DNA from: a virus
Strand: one strand, 5' to 3'
Length of the DNA: 59,546 nt
IMG/VR virus record: IMGVR_UViG_3300034022_000685
Span: 1 to 59,546 of that record
The position numbers and the translations under genes were made by a program. The notes beneath the pieces were generated by a model. That model made no database searches. It was not told where the DNA came from and saw only the letters and a program-made list of their open reading frames with translations. Positions 44,501 through 53,461 of the stretch are shown piece after piece (positions within the stretch are counted from its first letter, which is position 1; the number at the start of each line of letters is the position of its first letter).

Positions 44501-47346
44501 TTAGTGACTCAAAAGATATTGGTATACATCCATTTTATGATGCAATATTTCATCAAGTGGTAAATGGATACAATCATTATGAGGTACTTTCAGGTAACAC
44601 CTCATATTTTAGTAATGTTATAAATGGTGGAATTAAAACAAGAGGTACAATCAAATCAAACGGATTAAGATATTGGACATCCTTTGTTGATAATTCCAAA
44701 TTTAATCCAGCTGATTTAAGATATACACCATTACCTTGTGATGGTGATAACAAATACGCCGATTTTAATAATACGGCGGAAATGGTTATTAATACAGATT
44801 CATTTGATAGAGGTAATCAAATTTACTATAGTACGATGTGGGAAGATAACTACATCAACGGAGATTATAGTGGAAGCACATTTTTTAAATACAATGAATA
44901 TAATACAAACACAAATGGAGATTATACCGCTGAAGGTAACACAAAAAAAGTTATTGATTTAATTGCAACATTTAGTCCGGCAATATTAGACCAGTTTGAA
45001 GATATATTTTTACAGTTCGCAACTGAAAAATTAAATGAGGAGACCCCTTATAAGAAATTCTCCAAAGTAAAATACGATAATTTTCAAGATTTACTAAAAG
45101 GACTTCTTTCGGTTAAGAAAGAAACATCTGATGAAGGTAAAACATTTGAAGAACTTGTAAGTCTCATAAAAGATAGACAATCTGAAAACAAAATTAAGTT
45201 AACAGATGAAATTATAGATTATAGTAACTTATTAGAAATTAAATTAGGAAACCCAAAAGAACTTGACCCTTATATAATTGAAGGGTTTGTAGGTATTTCG
45301 GGTAACTCTTTAAAATATGACAAGTATAGTTCATCACAATCTGGAAATTTAAAATACATTGAACTTTATGTTGGTGAAGATATTGGTGGATATTATTTAG
45401 ATTTTTTTGTAAAAAATAATATTGAACTATCCGAAGAGAACGTTCTTAAGTTTAGACCGTTAATATTGATTTATGCAGGATATAGACAATCAGGAGGTTC
45501 CGATGTTAAAAAGATATTTCAAGATTATATAAGTACTACTATATTAAATGGTTTACCTTTAACATTCTTATCTATAGTACCTCCATTTGCTATTCCAGCA
45601 ACACCAGGAGCAAATTCAAGATATCAACTATTCATCACCTTATTGATTGGTAAGTTGGGAAGTATAAAAAATAAAGACCACGTCCACGCGATTGATTTTG
45701 TTGATGGATATAACAATAGAAACCTAAAAGTAGAAATATATAATTTCTTTAAATCATTTAACGATAAATGGTCCTCCGGTAATTCAATTGGACAAAGGTT
45801 GTTAATGGAGGAATTTTTATTTTTAGATAAAGCGAATAAAGATATTGGAGATAAAGCTTATTTAAATTTAGAAAGGTTTGTTTCAATAATTGACCCTAAA
45901 AACGATAAGGCAAGTTTATATAGTGCAATCTCAATGTTAATACAGGGAAGTGGTTTCGATATGAGAACACTACCCGCGTATGTTAACTTTTATGGTAATG
46001 GATTAACAACAAGAAGTAAAATTACTCCATCACATACAGTTGCGAATAATTTATTTGGAACATTTTTAGAAGTTGATTACCAAGAGTCGTCACCTAAAAC
46101 AGTTATTCAATTTGCGGGACCAACATCCAAGCGTCCTTCGGATATGAATAAAAATTATAGATTTAGTGATGATAGTTTTAATATATCAGATGTTAATAAC
46201 AACCCACTAATTGTAACGTTACCTAAAATTTTTGATACGGAGAATTTATCCAAATCAAATAAGGTGGTTGCGTTTGAGGTTAGTTTTGGTGACCAAAATC
46301 AAAGTATGTTTAAAGGTGTTAGTTTAGATCAATCCACAATTAAAAACACATCAGAATCTTTTGTTGTATTAGAAAACTTGGCAAGATCTGAATCTGGAGC
46401 GGGAACGTATAATGTTGACATTGGATTATTTGATTATTACAGACAAGCTTCATATCAATGTGAAGTTACTTGTATGGGTAATGTTATGATTCAACCAACA
46501 ATGTTCTTTTATTTGAAAAACATCCCTATGTTCCGTGGTTCATATTGGATTACTGAAGTTAGTCATAGTATTAGAAATAATTCAATTACAACAACATTTA
46601 AAGGAAGTAGAATACCTCAGGCAAGTTTACCTGATCCAGAAGATTCGTTTGTGTCAAGTTATAAATCATTATTTGATAGATTACTAACAAAGGCGAAAGC
46701 AAAAACAGCAGCAGAAAATTCTGGAAAAGTAACCACAGAAGAATCATTAAAGATTCCAGGTAAAGGTGACTTTGTTATTGATAAAGGTACAATTAAAATA
46801 CCTGGAGAAGAACAAGTATTGGAATCGGGGGTTACATCATTCGGTATTCCGTATAATGGATTTAATGGTGAGAAATATATTCAAAAAGTTAAATATAAAG
46901 GTGGAGACTGGTTTAGAGCGGTTGTTGCGAGAATGGGATCAGAAGCGTATCCAATTGCAGAAGATACCCATATGGCTATTGTTAGTAGATTTAAAAATCA
47001 AGTTGTTACTGATAAAGATGGTAACGGTGGATTATCTTGGAAAGAACTTAAGAATTATTCAAAAACAGAAAATTTCTATTCAACCAAATTTATACTACAA
47101 AGTAACATCACACCTGACCATATTGGAACAGGGACAACTACGTTTTTAAACCCAAATAATGGTACTGAAAAGATGATAACCCCATCCTATTCTTTAAATA
47201 GGACACTAACAAACGTACCATTTAAAGCACAAGGACCAGTTAATATAGGACCAAGTGTGAATGGTTATGGTATAGCTCTATCGGAATCACTTATGAAATT
47301 ATTAGATACCCACGAAGGACAAGTTATCTATTTTAGTATTAAATAG
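41488..47346 (+). CDS. Giant baseplate hub protein with gp27-like C-terminal region
   Basis: A 1952-aa protein, the largest in the window. The N-terminal part (about 130-235) is beta-rich, with ISILVKGANFIPQI, FFHLPWPIFYLTVKGFYG and IRYRLHLVKFNSRY. Around residues 1640-1720 it carries YQCEVTCMGNVMIQPTMFFYL, then RGSYWITEVSHSI and TTTFKGSRIP, the pattern of gp27/gpD-type hub proteins that grip the tail spike. A C-terminal domain of about 200 residues follows. T4 gp27 is only 391 aa. Function is inferred from that segment and from the neighbouring LysM-like and tube-initiator-like genes; the middle 1300 residues are unassigned. Confidence 0.6.
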   Translation: MGNNDLSNSEKILVKVDQNNLMYIDPNSVVINGEIEPRGIKQENLVMFVNLEADIVPRSTLVSNDDKNTLKNIAKGTLNFLSSATTDRDYTTQWTDSYFESKPKKVTKDENGNLHGVDEFYQSDETGQSFGIDNISILVKGANFIPQININFIDVRGKTLFESPENSPYQAFFHLPWPIFYLTVKGFYGKAIRYRLHLVKFNSRYNESNGNFEIATSFVGSSFAFMNDIPLKGVLNAPYMFLKESTKPVEFNESTGKSTQKVFKSSKGYAMLNSVYSEMKRKKLIPQDFPVKTVREIGAIAETLDKILEQTIFSEVIDTKVLAGLQDYDKDLTNFESEIKNWASIHLNKSSYEDTITGKDINGLNTYIRYYGLSDKNKSDLKNIEGKENYKTLEGLLVLYNEKLKNSAALNNNLQKKTDKSINVTISFLSKNISNAGNYYKKNERGEYVVAIDKLVQDVGEIRGTFFEQKQKIEKEVERKMNEVVKNPKLGIGFEPTVRNLFAVLLANAEVYVRLMKEVHQDAFKVANDRKGKLKGFSDESIGETIYPWPEIKRTLPTDKKKVIAYPGEPELREKLQSNNPLLWPEVAFVEEYIAVSTNKSDPNSEKEGGVNNINYIFESDLDDSKVNQVSSLFEVSNSIPYSDRSLVSFLYELHERAKIMTFVDSFDATIIKELVNIEYETINEVISEEPDLIDILNTNIKTVENLTTYMQGLSPFERSPYYRDSIPTQPYIKDLLDAPFDIKQYDNSITKKPKNEKLYNTINDQLLKYTPEPYRKNIYPFNSPTYTTYLDKPFSENDLNFKGVLKVRPDKGFITTPVGTYNWVKEGYKKNEKYANLFTQSMSFATHTENVLNTPYFHRQLFSDFTKTNPYSKYVGSAYLLLNSLPFVELTDKISFIELDGKQDTPTSVLLPPVRVSSLFREISSTHYVPYHLIVKWGSIYHRYKKKILDGVDILDGFLDSTGTTKNINANLFFNSGRTSNEFTVFPNGFNFVGGFPIPTGATFSDSKDIGIHPFYDAIFHQVVNGYNHYEVLSGNTSYFSNVINGGIKTRGTIKSNGLRYWTSFVDNSKFNPADLRYTPLPCDGDNKYADFNNTAEMVINTDSFDRGNQIYYSTMWEDNYINGDYSGSTFFKYNEYNTNTNGDYTAEGNTKKVIDLIATFSPAILDQFEDIFLQFATEKLNEETPYKKFSKVKYDNFQDLLKGLLSVKKETSDEGKTFEELVSLIKDRQSENKIKLTDEIIDYSNLLEIKLGNPKELDPYIIEGFVGISGNSLKYDKYSSSQSGNLKYIELYVGEDIGGYYLDFFVKNNIELSEENVLKFRPLILIYAGYRQSGGSDVKKIFQDYISTTILNGLPLTFLSIVPPFAIPATPGANSRYQLFITLLIGKLGSIKNKDHVHAIDFVDGYNNRNLKVEIYNFFKSFNDKWSSGNSIGQRLLMEEFLFLDKANKDIGDKAYLNLERFVSIIDPKNDKASLYSAISMLIQGSGFDMRTLPAYVNFYGNGLTTRSKITPSHTVANNLFGTFLEVDYQESSPKTVIQFAGPTSKRPSDMNKNYRFSDDSFNISDVNNNPLIVTLPKIFDTENLSKSNKVVAFEVSFGDQNQSMFKGVSLDQSTIKNTSESFVVLENLARSESGAGTYNVDIGLFDYYRQASYQCEVTCMGNVMIQPTMFFYLKNIPMFRGSYWITEVSHSIRNNSITTTFKGSRIPQASLPDPEDSFVSSYKSLFDRLLTKAKAKTAAENSGKVTTEESLKIPGKGDFVIDKGTIKIPGEEQVLESGVTSFGIPYNGFNGEKYIQKVKYKGGDWFRAVVARMGSEAYPIAEDTHMAIVSRFKNQVVTDKDGNGGLSWKELKNYSKTENFYSTKFILQSNITPDHIGTGTTTFLNPNNGTEKMITPSYSLNRTLTNVPFKAQGPVNIGPSVNGYGIALSESLMKLLDTHEGQVIYFSIK

Positions 47347-47366
47347 GAATATTAAGAATTATGGGA

Positions 47367-47374
47367 TATTTATA
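47367..47374 (+). promoter_or_regulatory. Putative late promoter (TATTTATA)
   Basis: An exact GATATTTATA, 17 nt before the ATG at 47392. It touches an upstream ATG (47374) that is therefore unlikely to be the start. Confidence 0.58.
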
Positions 47375-47391
47375 TGTATATCTTAAAAATT

Positions 47392-47595
47392 ATGGAAAAT
47401 AATAAAATGAACGACAGTATTAATCAATTCTTAAACCCAAAACAAGTTAGAAATGTTTCTAATGATGGAATGGAAAGAGAAGAATGTGATATGTTAACAG
47501 GAGAGTGTTATACTATCAGAGAAAAAGACGGTATAGTTGAAAGAATAAATAAAAAATATATTACCAACGACGGTAGACAATTATTACAAGATTAA
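47392..47595 (+). CDS. Small hypothetical phage protein
   Basis: About 67 aa. The central ECDMLTGECYTIREKDGIVERINKKYITNDGRQLL reads like a short conserved beta protein seen in other T4-like genomes with a Cys pair that could bind metal; I cannot name it. I chose the Met at 47392; the Met at 47374 overlaps the promoter motif, and a third Met lies at 47407. It is followed after 4 nt by the candidate scaffold gene and is probably cotranscribed with it. Confidence 0.65.
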   Translation: MENNKMNDSINQFLNPKQVRNVSNDGMEREECDMLTGECYTIREKDGIVERINKKYITNDGRQLLQD

Positions 47596-47599
47596 AACT

Positions 47600-48235
47600 A
47601 TGTTAGAGAAAAAATTACACGACGAGTTGAAGCGTTATAGACAAATCAACAAATATGGTTCTAAGATGATTATGGAACAAGAAGTTCCAGAACCGCCTAT
47701 TGACCCAGCTGCCCCAGTTGATCCTGCGGCACCTATTGACCCAGCTGCTCCGATTGATCCTGCGGCACCACCAATGGACGCACCAGTAGGAGATGCACCA
47801 GCGGACGGAGGTACTGAAGAAATTGATATTACTGATTTAGTTAATATGACTAAAAGTATCAAAAACAACATCGATGACAATAAAGCGGATCACGTATCTG
47901 TTTTGAACAAAATGGATGATGTATTTAGTAAATTAACAGACCTTGAAGCTAAATTAGGTGAAATGGACCAAGTGGTTGCTAAAATCGACCAATTAGGTGC
48001 ACAAGTACAACAAATGAAACCAGAAACACCTCAAGAAAAACTTGAGATGCGTTCTTTGGATTCATATCCGTTTAACCAAAGACCAAACGAATTCTTTAAT
48101 CAAAAACAAGGTGAAATGAGAGCTTCTGGTAAAAATGAGTATGTTTTAACTAAACAAGACGTTCAAGATTACTCACCAGATACCATAAAATCATCTTTTA
48201 ACCCAGACGAAGAAGAAAATGAATTTAAGTTCTAA
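47600..48235 (+). CDS. Candidate scaffold or packaged protein with Pro-Ala repeats
   Basis: A 211-aa protein. The first 26 residues are a charged helix ending in MIME|QEVP, a possible prohead-protease site that shares EQEVP with the WYL-like protein. Residues 32-62 are five imperfect (I/V)DPAAP repeats, a flexible linker. Residues 75-140 are a long coiled coil (heptads of Leu, Ile and Val), and the C-terminus is acidic. This layout suits a core or structural protein. It overlaps the next gene by 17 nt. Role inferred, not recognised. Confidence 0.6.
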   Translation: MLEKKLHDELKRYRQINKYGSKMIMEQEVPEPPIDPAAPVDPAAPIDPAAPIDPAAPPMDAPVGDAPADGGTEEIDITDLVNMTKSIKNNIDDNKADHVSVLNKMDDVFSKLTDLEAKLGEMDQVVAKIDQLGAQVQQMKPETPQEKLEMRSLDSYPFNQRPNEFFNQKQGEMRASGKNEYVLTKQDVQDYSPDTIKSSFNPDEEENEFKF

Positions 48236-48590
48236 TGTAAACTTTTTATTAGGTTTACAAATACAAATGAAGATTAACCATTGGCAAACCAAAGGGTTTG
48301 CTAGACACAACGCGTTTGGTGGATTTTATGATTCATTAAGTGACTTAATCGACACCTTTGTTGAATCTGCAATGGGAAAATATGGTAGATTTACATTGGA
48401 CGAAGAAACTAAAACCATTCAATTGAGTAACCTTTCAGAATTAGATATGAAGGGATTAGTTAATACTGTTAGAGAATCTTTAGTCCAAATGTCAGAACAA
48501 TTGGAACCATCAGATACCGATTTATTAAACATCCGTGACGAAATGTTAGGAGAATTAAATAAATTATCTTATCTTTTAACATTGGAATAA
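48219..48590 (+). CDS. Ferritin/Dps-like small helical protein (DUF5856-like)
   Basis: A 123-aa protein predicted as a helical bundle. Residues 8-55 (LGLQIQMKINHWQTKGFARHNAFGGFYDSLSDLIDTFVE) show the spaced His and Asp/Glu (HWxT, RH, D, E) of the first two helices of Dps- and ferritin-like proteins. I recall this phage family as DUF5856. Dps proteins bind iron and protect DNA; whether this shortened version still does is unknown, since a full four-helix ferritin is longer. It overlaps the upstream gene by 17 nt and is followed by a terminator. Confidence 0.65.
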   Translation: MNLSSNVNFLLGLQIQMKINHWQTKGFARHNAFGGFYDSLSDLIDTFVESAMGKYGRFTLDEETKTIQLSNLSELDMKGLVNTVRESLVQMSEQLEPSDTDLLNIRDEMLGELNKLSYLLTLE

Positions 48591-48621
48591 AAAACCAAAA
48601 AACTTTTTTTAAAAAACTTTA

Positions 48622-48649
48622 AGCTGGATTTCGTAATCCGGCTTTTTTT
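48622..48649 (+). terminator. Rho-independent terminator before gp32
   Basis: A 9-bp stem, AGCTGGATT / AATCCGGCT (48622-48630 with 48635-48643, one G-T pair), with a TCGT loop and a run of seven T residues. It separates the late virion genes from the DNA-metabolism block. Confidence 0.9.
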
Positions 48650-48693
48650 ATCTATATTTTATCTATAACAGTTTATAACTTAAATTAACAATT

Positions 48694-49536
48694 ATGTCAA
48701 CATTTGATGCAGTACTAGCACAGTACGAAAAAAACAAGAACGCCACAAGTGGCAATGCAAACAGAGTATCCCAAGAGGATAGAATGAAGAAGTACTTCGT
48801 AACGATACTTCCTAAAGGTTCAAAAGGTGAAGAGAGAAGAATTCGTATTCTTCCTACACCAGACGGTTCATCTCCATTTAAAGAGGTGTACTTCCACGAA
48901 GTTCAGGTGGATGGAAAATGGGTTAAATTATATGACCCAAAACAAGAAGGTAAACGTTCCCCATTAAATGAGGTTCACGAAGGATTGATGATGACAGGTG
49001 TTGAGTCAGACAGAGAATTGGCTCGTCAATACCGTTCACGTAAATTCTACATCGTAAAAGTTATCGACCGTGATCAAGAACAAGATGGTCCAAAATTCTG
49101 GAGATTTAAACACAACGCTAAAGGCGATGGTATTTTAGACAAAATCTTCCCAATCTTTAAAAACAAAGGTGATGTTACCGACACTCAAAAAGGACGTGAT
49201 TTAATCATTTCTTTGACCTTAACTAAGGCGGGTACAGGTAAAGAGTACACTTCTATCAATTCGGTAATTCCTGAAGATATGGGTCCTTTACACGAAGATG
49301 AAAACATATCTAAAACTTGGTTAGAAGACGAATTGACTTGGTCAGACGTTTATTCTAAGAAAAGTGAAGACTACTTAGAAATGGTTGCTAAAGGTGAAAT
49401 TCCACGTTGGGATAATGAAACAAAAAAATGGACTTCTAATTCTTCAAATGAAGAAACTATAGGTACACAAAAAGTTTCAACACCAGTGGTTGATCCACAA
49501 GATGAGGCTGAAGTAGACGAAGATTTACCGTTCTAA
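48694..49536 (+). CDS. gp32: Single-stranded DNA-binding protein, gp32-like
   Basis: Coats single-stranded DNA during replication and recombination. The core has FVTILPKGSKGEERRIRILP, VYFHEV, RSRKFYIVKVIDRDQ and FWRFKHN, as in gp32-type OB folds. The C-terminus is acidic and ends DEDLPF, the usual SSB tail for partner binding. The length of 280 aa is close to T4 gp32 (301 aa). There is no cysteine at all, so the zinc-binding subdomain of T4 gp32 is missing. It stands alone between two terminators, fitting high expression. No late motif precedes it. Confidence 0.85.
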   Translation: MSTFDAVLAQYEKNKNATSGNANRVSQEDRMKKYFVTILPKGSKGEERRIRILPTPDGSSPFKEVYFHEVQVDGKWVKLYDPKQEGKRSPLNEVHEGLMMTGVESDRELARQYRSRKFYIVKVIDRDQEQDGPKFWRFKHNAKGDGILDKIFPIFKNKGDVTDTQKGRDLIISLTLTKAGTGKEYTSINSVIPEDMGPLHEDENISKTWLEDELTWSDVYSKKSEDYLEMVAKGEIPRWDNETKKWTSNSSNEETIGTQKVSTPVVDPQDEAEVDEDLPF

Positions 49537-49545
49537 ATTATTCAC

Positions 49546-49573
49546 GGGGTGGTGAAATATCCACCCCATTTTT
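49546..49573 (+). terminator. Rho-independent terminator after gp32
   Basis: A 7-bp perfect stem, GGGGTGG / CCACCCC (49546-49552 with 49561-49567), with an 8-nt loop and a following T-run, 10 nt after the gp32 stop codon. Partial read-through may supply uvsX, since no clear promoter is visible in between. Confidence 0.88.
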
Positions 49574-49587
49574 AAAAAAACAACATT

Positions 49588-50580
49588 ATGGCAGGAATTA
49601 AAAAAAACGACTTCTCTTCTATGAAGAAGAAATTCTCTAAAGAAGCGGAGTACAAACCAGATCGTTTCTTAGATTTGGGAGACGCGTTTTTAGATGCTAC
49701 AGGAATACCAGGTCCAGCAATTGGACACATTAATATGTTCTTAGGACATAGTGATACTGGTAAAACTACGGCACTTGTGAAAGCGGCAGTTGATGCGCAA
49801 AAGAAAGGAATTCTACCTGTGTTCATTATTACAGAACAAAAATGGAATTGGGATCACGCGGTGTTAATGGGATTCAATAAAGAAGATGATTTCTATCTCT
49901 TCAATAGTGACTTTGATTATATCGAACAGATTACTGATTTTATTAATGAAGTATTAGTGGCACAAGAAAAAGGAGAAATTCCTCACGATATTTTATTCTT
50001 ATGGGATTCAGTTGGTTCTGTTCCTTGTAAGATGACATTCGAAGGTAAAGGTGGTAAACAACACAATGCTTCGGTTCTTGCTGATAAAATAGGTATGGGT
50101 ATTAACCAACGTATTTCAGGTTCAAGAAGAACAGATAAGCCTCATACAAACACCCTTATCATTGTTAACCAACCTTGGGTTGAGTTACCTGACAATCCTT
50201 TCGGACAACCAAAGATTAAAGCAAAAGGTGGAGAGGCCATTTGGTTAAACTCAACTTTAGTATTTTTATTTGGTAACCAAAAAGGAGCGGGCACAACAAA
50301 AATCAAAATCACAAGAAATAAACGTGATGTAAACTTCGCAAGTAGAACTAAAATTTCTATTATGAAGAACCACGTTAATGGTATTGGATTTGCGGATGGA
50401 AAGATAATGGTAACTCCTCACGGATTTATGAAAGCAAAAGAACCCGCTGAAGAAAAAATATCTATCCAAGAATACGCAAAAGAAAATTTAGACTATATCA
50501 GTAAACTATTCGGAGAGAAAGTTGCTGATGTTAGCGAACTAGGATTCAAAGCAGAAATCTCGTCAGATGATGACGAATAA
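49588..50580 (+). CDS. uvsX: UvsX RecA-like recombinase
   Basis: Catalyses strand exchange for recombination-dependent replication. Walker A is GHSDTGKT at residues 53-60. ITEQKWNWDHAVLMGF follows, then ILFLWDSVGSVPCKM as Walker B, and GINQRISGSRRTDKPHTNTLIIVNQPW with the loop-2 region. KITRNKRDVNFASRTKISIM fits the end of the core. It is 330 aa against 391 in T4, lacking part of the C-terminus. It leads a plus-strand block with the exonuclease, helicase and ribonucleotide reductase. Confidence 0.92.
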   Translation: MAGIKKNDFSSMKKKFSKEAEYKPDRFLDLGDAFLDATGIPGPAIGHINMFLGHSDTGKTTALVKAAVDAQKKGILPVFIITEQKWNWDHAVLMGFNKEDDFYLFNSDFDYIEQITDFINEVLVAQEKGEIPHDILFLWDSVGSVPCKMTFEGKGGKQHNASVLADKIGMGINQRISGSRRTDKPHTNTLIIVNQPWVELPDNPFGQPKIKAKGGEAIWLNSTLVFLFGNQKGAGTTKIKITRNKRDVNFASRTKISIMKNHVNGIGFADGKIMVTPHGFMKAKEPAEEKISIQEYAKENLDYISKLFGEKVADVSELGFKAEISSDDDE

Positions 50581-50590
50581 ATTATACTAA

Positions 50591-51613
50591 ATGTCGGTTT
50601 TACTCGTTGATGGAGACAATTTACTTACGATTGGTTTTTATGGTCTCAAAAACCATTTCTACAAAGGAAAACATATTGGAGCAATATACCATTTTGTTAA
50701 TACTCTTAGGAGATCATTTGAGACGTACCATTTAGACAAAATTGTAGTATTTTGGGATGGAGAAAATGGTTCAGACTCAAGAAAGAAGTTCTACTCTCAA
50801 TACAAAGAGAATAGAAAATCTCGATTAAGAAGTGATGAAGAAATTAATTCATACCAATATCAAAAGCAACGAGTAAAACAGTATTTAGAAGAAGTCTTTG
50901 TTAGACAAGGAGAATTTGAATTTTGTGAAGCAGACGATTGTATTGCATTTTACACTCAAAATTCACCAACCGAAAACAAAACAATTTATTCTGGAGACGG
51001 AGATTTAACACAACTGGTTTCTGAACAAACTCAAATTTACAACCCCTCACATCAAAAAGTATACAAAAAAAACGACACCATCGTTTACAATCACGAAGAA
51101 ATTCTAATTGAAAACGTAATCTTGGTTAAGATGTTATGCGGTGACCCATCAGATAATATTGCAGGAATTAAGAATATGGGAATTAAAAGACTTATTACCC
51201 TTTTTCCTGAAATTAAAAACTTACCCCTTACTATTGAAGATATTAGAAGTAAAACTAATGTTCTATTTGAAGAAGATAAGGATAATTGGTTAATTAAAAA
51301 TCTTCTAACAGGTGTAACCAAACACGGTGTATTTGGTGAGGAGTTCTATGAAGTAAATAAAAAGATAGTTAGCTTGGATGAACCGTTCTTAACTGATGAG
51401 GCGAGAGAGACAATTATGTCACTAATAAATGAAAATTTGGACCCAGAAGGAAGGTCTTATAAAAATACTATGAAAATGATGATGGAGGATGGACTATTCC
51501 AACTGTTACCTAAATCGGATGACGCTTGGATAAAATTCTTTAACCCATTTCTTAGATTAACAAGAAAAGAAAAAAATAAAAGGACGATTAAAATTAAAAA
51601 CAATTATGAGTAA
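50591..51613 (+). CDS. rnh: 5'-3' exonuclease / RNase H-like (FEN family)
   Basis: Removes RNA primers or flaps from Okazaki fragments. The metal-binding acids of the FEN family are present: VDGDN at residues 6-10, EADD at 113-116, SGDGDLTQLV at 134-143 and the GDPSDNIAGI segment near 199. At 340 aa it is close to T4 RNase H (305 aa). It lies 10 nt after uvsX and overlaps the next gene by 8 nt. Whether it prefers RNA-DNA hybrids or flaps cannot be told from the sequence. Confidence 0.88.
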   Translation: MSVLLVDGDNLLTIGFYGLKNHFYKGKHIGAIYHFVNTLRRSFETYHLDKIVVFWDGENGSDSRKKFYSQYKENRKSRLRSDEEINSYQYQKQRVKQYLEEVFVRQGEFEFCEADDCIAFYTQNSPTENKTIYSGDGDLTQLVSEQTQIYNPSHQKVYKKNDTIVYNHEEILIENVILVKMLCGDPSDNIAGIKNMGIKRLITLFPEIKNLPLTIEDIRSKTNVLFEEDKDNWLIKNLLTGVTKHGVFGEEFYEVNKKIVSLDEPFLTDEARETIMSLINENLDPEGRSYKNTMKMMMEDGLFQLLPKSDDAWIKFFNPFLRLTRKEKNKRTIKIKNNYE

Positions 51614-52055
51614 CTATCAACAAGAAATCACAAAATTTGAGTTTTTGCTTAGTTTAGGTGGAAACATCGTATGTCAAAGATTCTTCAACGTAAAAGACCA
51701 CGTTGAGCAAGCACGTAGATCAATGGATCTTCACTATTATGTAAAAAATATTTGTGAAGAAATAAGTGAAGATTTGAAAATGAAAACTTCCGACTATCTA
51801 TGTGAAAATCAAAATTATTTCCTCAATTCCGAGTTTGTGGAAGATGAGAATGAGAAAGAAAAAGAGCACTTTTTATTGGAAATTAAACTCGGAGACGACG
51901 TATTTATTTCTAGAATATTTCCCGCATATTTCTTCCATCCAAAGGTTAGATATACGGTTGATATTCGCCCAAAACTAAAGAGAGTTTTGTCAGATTTAAC
52001 TGACATCTTGTCTTCGGAAGAATTGGAAACAGTATATTTGCAATATCAACTTTAA
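51606..52055 (+). CDS. Hypothetical protein in the replication operon
   Basis: A 149-aa protein without a recognised motif. It has an N-terminal helical half with FNVKDH and a charged EDENEKEKEHF linker near 85, then a beta part with GDDVFISRIFPAYFFHP. It overlaps the exonuclease gene by 8 nt and lies 19 nt before the helicase, so a replication accessory role (for example helicase loading) is possible by position only; nothing in the sequence shows this. Confidence 0.62.
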   Translation: MSNYQQEITKFEFLLSLGGNIVCQRFFNVKDHVEQARRSMDLHYYVKNICEEISEDLKMKTSDYLCENQNYFLNSEFVEDENEKEKEHFLLEIKLGDDVFISRIFPAYFFHPKVRYTVDIRPKLKRVLSDLTDILSSEELETVYLQYQL

Positions 52056-52074
52056 TAAACTTATATCATAAATT

Positions 52075-53454
52075 ATGCAGCAGGAGAAAAATTTCGGTTT
52101 TCTTGGATTTTCTTTTCAACAATCACTCATTAGAGCGGTTATCGAAGACAAAAAATTTGGAGAAGCAATCATAGACTTTCTAGACAGTAAATATTTTGAC
52201 AACAATTCATTTAGATACATTGTAGAAAATATCAAAGAATTATACGTTACGTATAATAAACTACCAGATTACCACACTCTATCACAGAAAATAATGACAG
52301 AGTCGGGTACTAAGGACACAAATAGAGTACATTTAGATACTTTACAGAACATCAAAGACGATGATAAAGACACATCATTTGTTAGAGATACCGCTCTTAA
52401 TTTTTGTAAACAACAGAACTTAAAAAAGGAACTTAAGAACGTTCATAACATTATCGAAAGTGGTGAATTTGAATCGTATAATAAGATTGAGGAAATCATT
52501 AAAAGGGCGTTACAAGTCGGTATTAATGATGATCAAGCGGTTGACGTATTTCATAATATTGACCAAGCTTTAGAAGATAATTTTAGACTACCAATCCCAA
52601 CAGGAATTGCGGGTATCGACCAACTATTAAAAGGTGGTTTAGGTCGTGGAGAATTAGGTGTTGTATTAGCACCAACTGGTACAGGTAAGACAACCTTACT
52701 TACTAAATTTGCGAACACGGCATATAACCAAGGGATGAATGTTGTTCAAATTTTCTTTGAAGACAACCCTGGTAATATAAAAAGAAAACATTATACGATT
52801 TGGTCAGGAATTACTCCTGATGACCAACCCGCAAACGCTGAAGAGGTTAAGAGATTGGTTAAAGAGGCGGAAGAGAGATCTTCAGGTTCATTAAAATTAA
52901 TGAAATTTCCTTCAGATAGTGTGACCGTTTCACAAATAAAAAACATCGTTAGAAAGATGAAATCTGACGGATTTAAAATGGATTTGTTACTTATCGACTA
53001 CGTTGATTGTATTTCAACAGATAAGAGTACAAATGGTGAAGAGTGGAAAGGTGAAGGTTCCGTTATGAGGTCTTTAGAGGCTATGACAAGTGAATTTGAT
53101 ATTGCAATATGGACCGCAACACAAGGTAATAGAGAGTCAATTTCATCAGAAGTAGTAACGGGTGACCAAATGGGTGGTTCTATTAAGAAGGCTCAAATTG
53201 CTCACGTTATTTTGTCAATAGGTAAGACATTAGAACAGAAAGAACAAAACTTGGCAACCCTATCACTTTTAAAATCTCGTATTGGTAAAGATGGTGTTGT
53301 ATTTAGTAACTGTAAATTCAATAATGAATATCTTGTTATTGATACAGAATCACAAAGTACCTTACTTGGTATGGAACAACAAAAAACTCAAAACAACGCA
53401 AATAGAGCAGCGGAAGCGTTTAAGAAGAGACAAGAATTACTTAACAATAAATAA
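52075..53454 (+). CDS. gp41: Replicative DNA helicase, DnaB/gp41-like
   Basis: The hexameric fork helicase. It has a DnaB-type N-terminal helical domain (about 1-150) and a RecA-type motor: [22 protein letters not shown], Walker [10 protein letters not shown] near residue 203, [15 protein letters not shown] (motif 1a), [11 protein letters not shown] as Walker B near 305, then [10 protein letters not shown] and [19 protein letters not shown]. At 459 aa it is close to T4 gp41 (475 aa). The next gene starts 7 nt downstream. Confidence 0.92.
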   Translation: MQQEKNFGFLGFSFQQSLIRAVIEDKKFGEAIIDFLDSKYFDNNSFRYIVENIKELYVTYNKLPDYHTLSQKIMTESGTKDTNRVHLDTLQNIKDDDKDTSFVRDTALNFCKQQNLKKELKNVHNIIESGEFESYNKIEEIIKRALQVGINDDQAVDVFHNIDQALEDNFRLPIPTGIAGIDQLLKGGLGRGELGVVLAPTGTGKTTLLTKFANTAYNQGMNVVQIFFEDNPGNIKRKHYTIWSGITPDDQPANAEEVKRLVKEAEERSSGSLKLMKFPSDSVTVSQIKNIVRKMKSDGFKMDLLLIDYVDCISTDKSTNGEEWKGEGSVMRSLEAMTSEFDIAIWTATQGNRESISSEVVTGDQMGGSIKKAQIAHVILSIGKTLEQKEQNLATLSLLKSRIGKDGVVFSNCKFNNEYLVIDTESQSTLLGMEQQKTQNNANRAAEAFKKRQELLNNK

Positions 53455-53461
53455 TAAAATT

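Noticed and set aside
47635-47880. Minus-strand open frame with Gly-Ala-Ser repeats
   Set aside because: It is the shadow of the Pro-Ala repeat segment of the plus-strand gene at 47600.
53282-53461. N-terminal extension of nrdB inside the helicase gene
   Set aside because: The 60 extra codons lie in the helicase coding region in another frame and are Lys/Asn-rich noise; NrdB proper starts at the Met at 53462.
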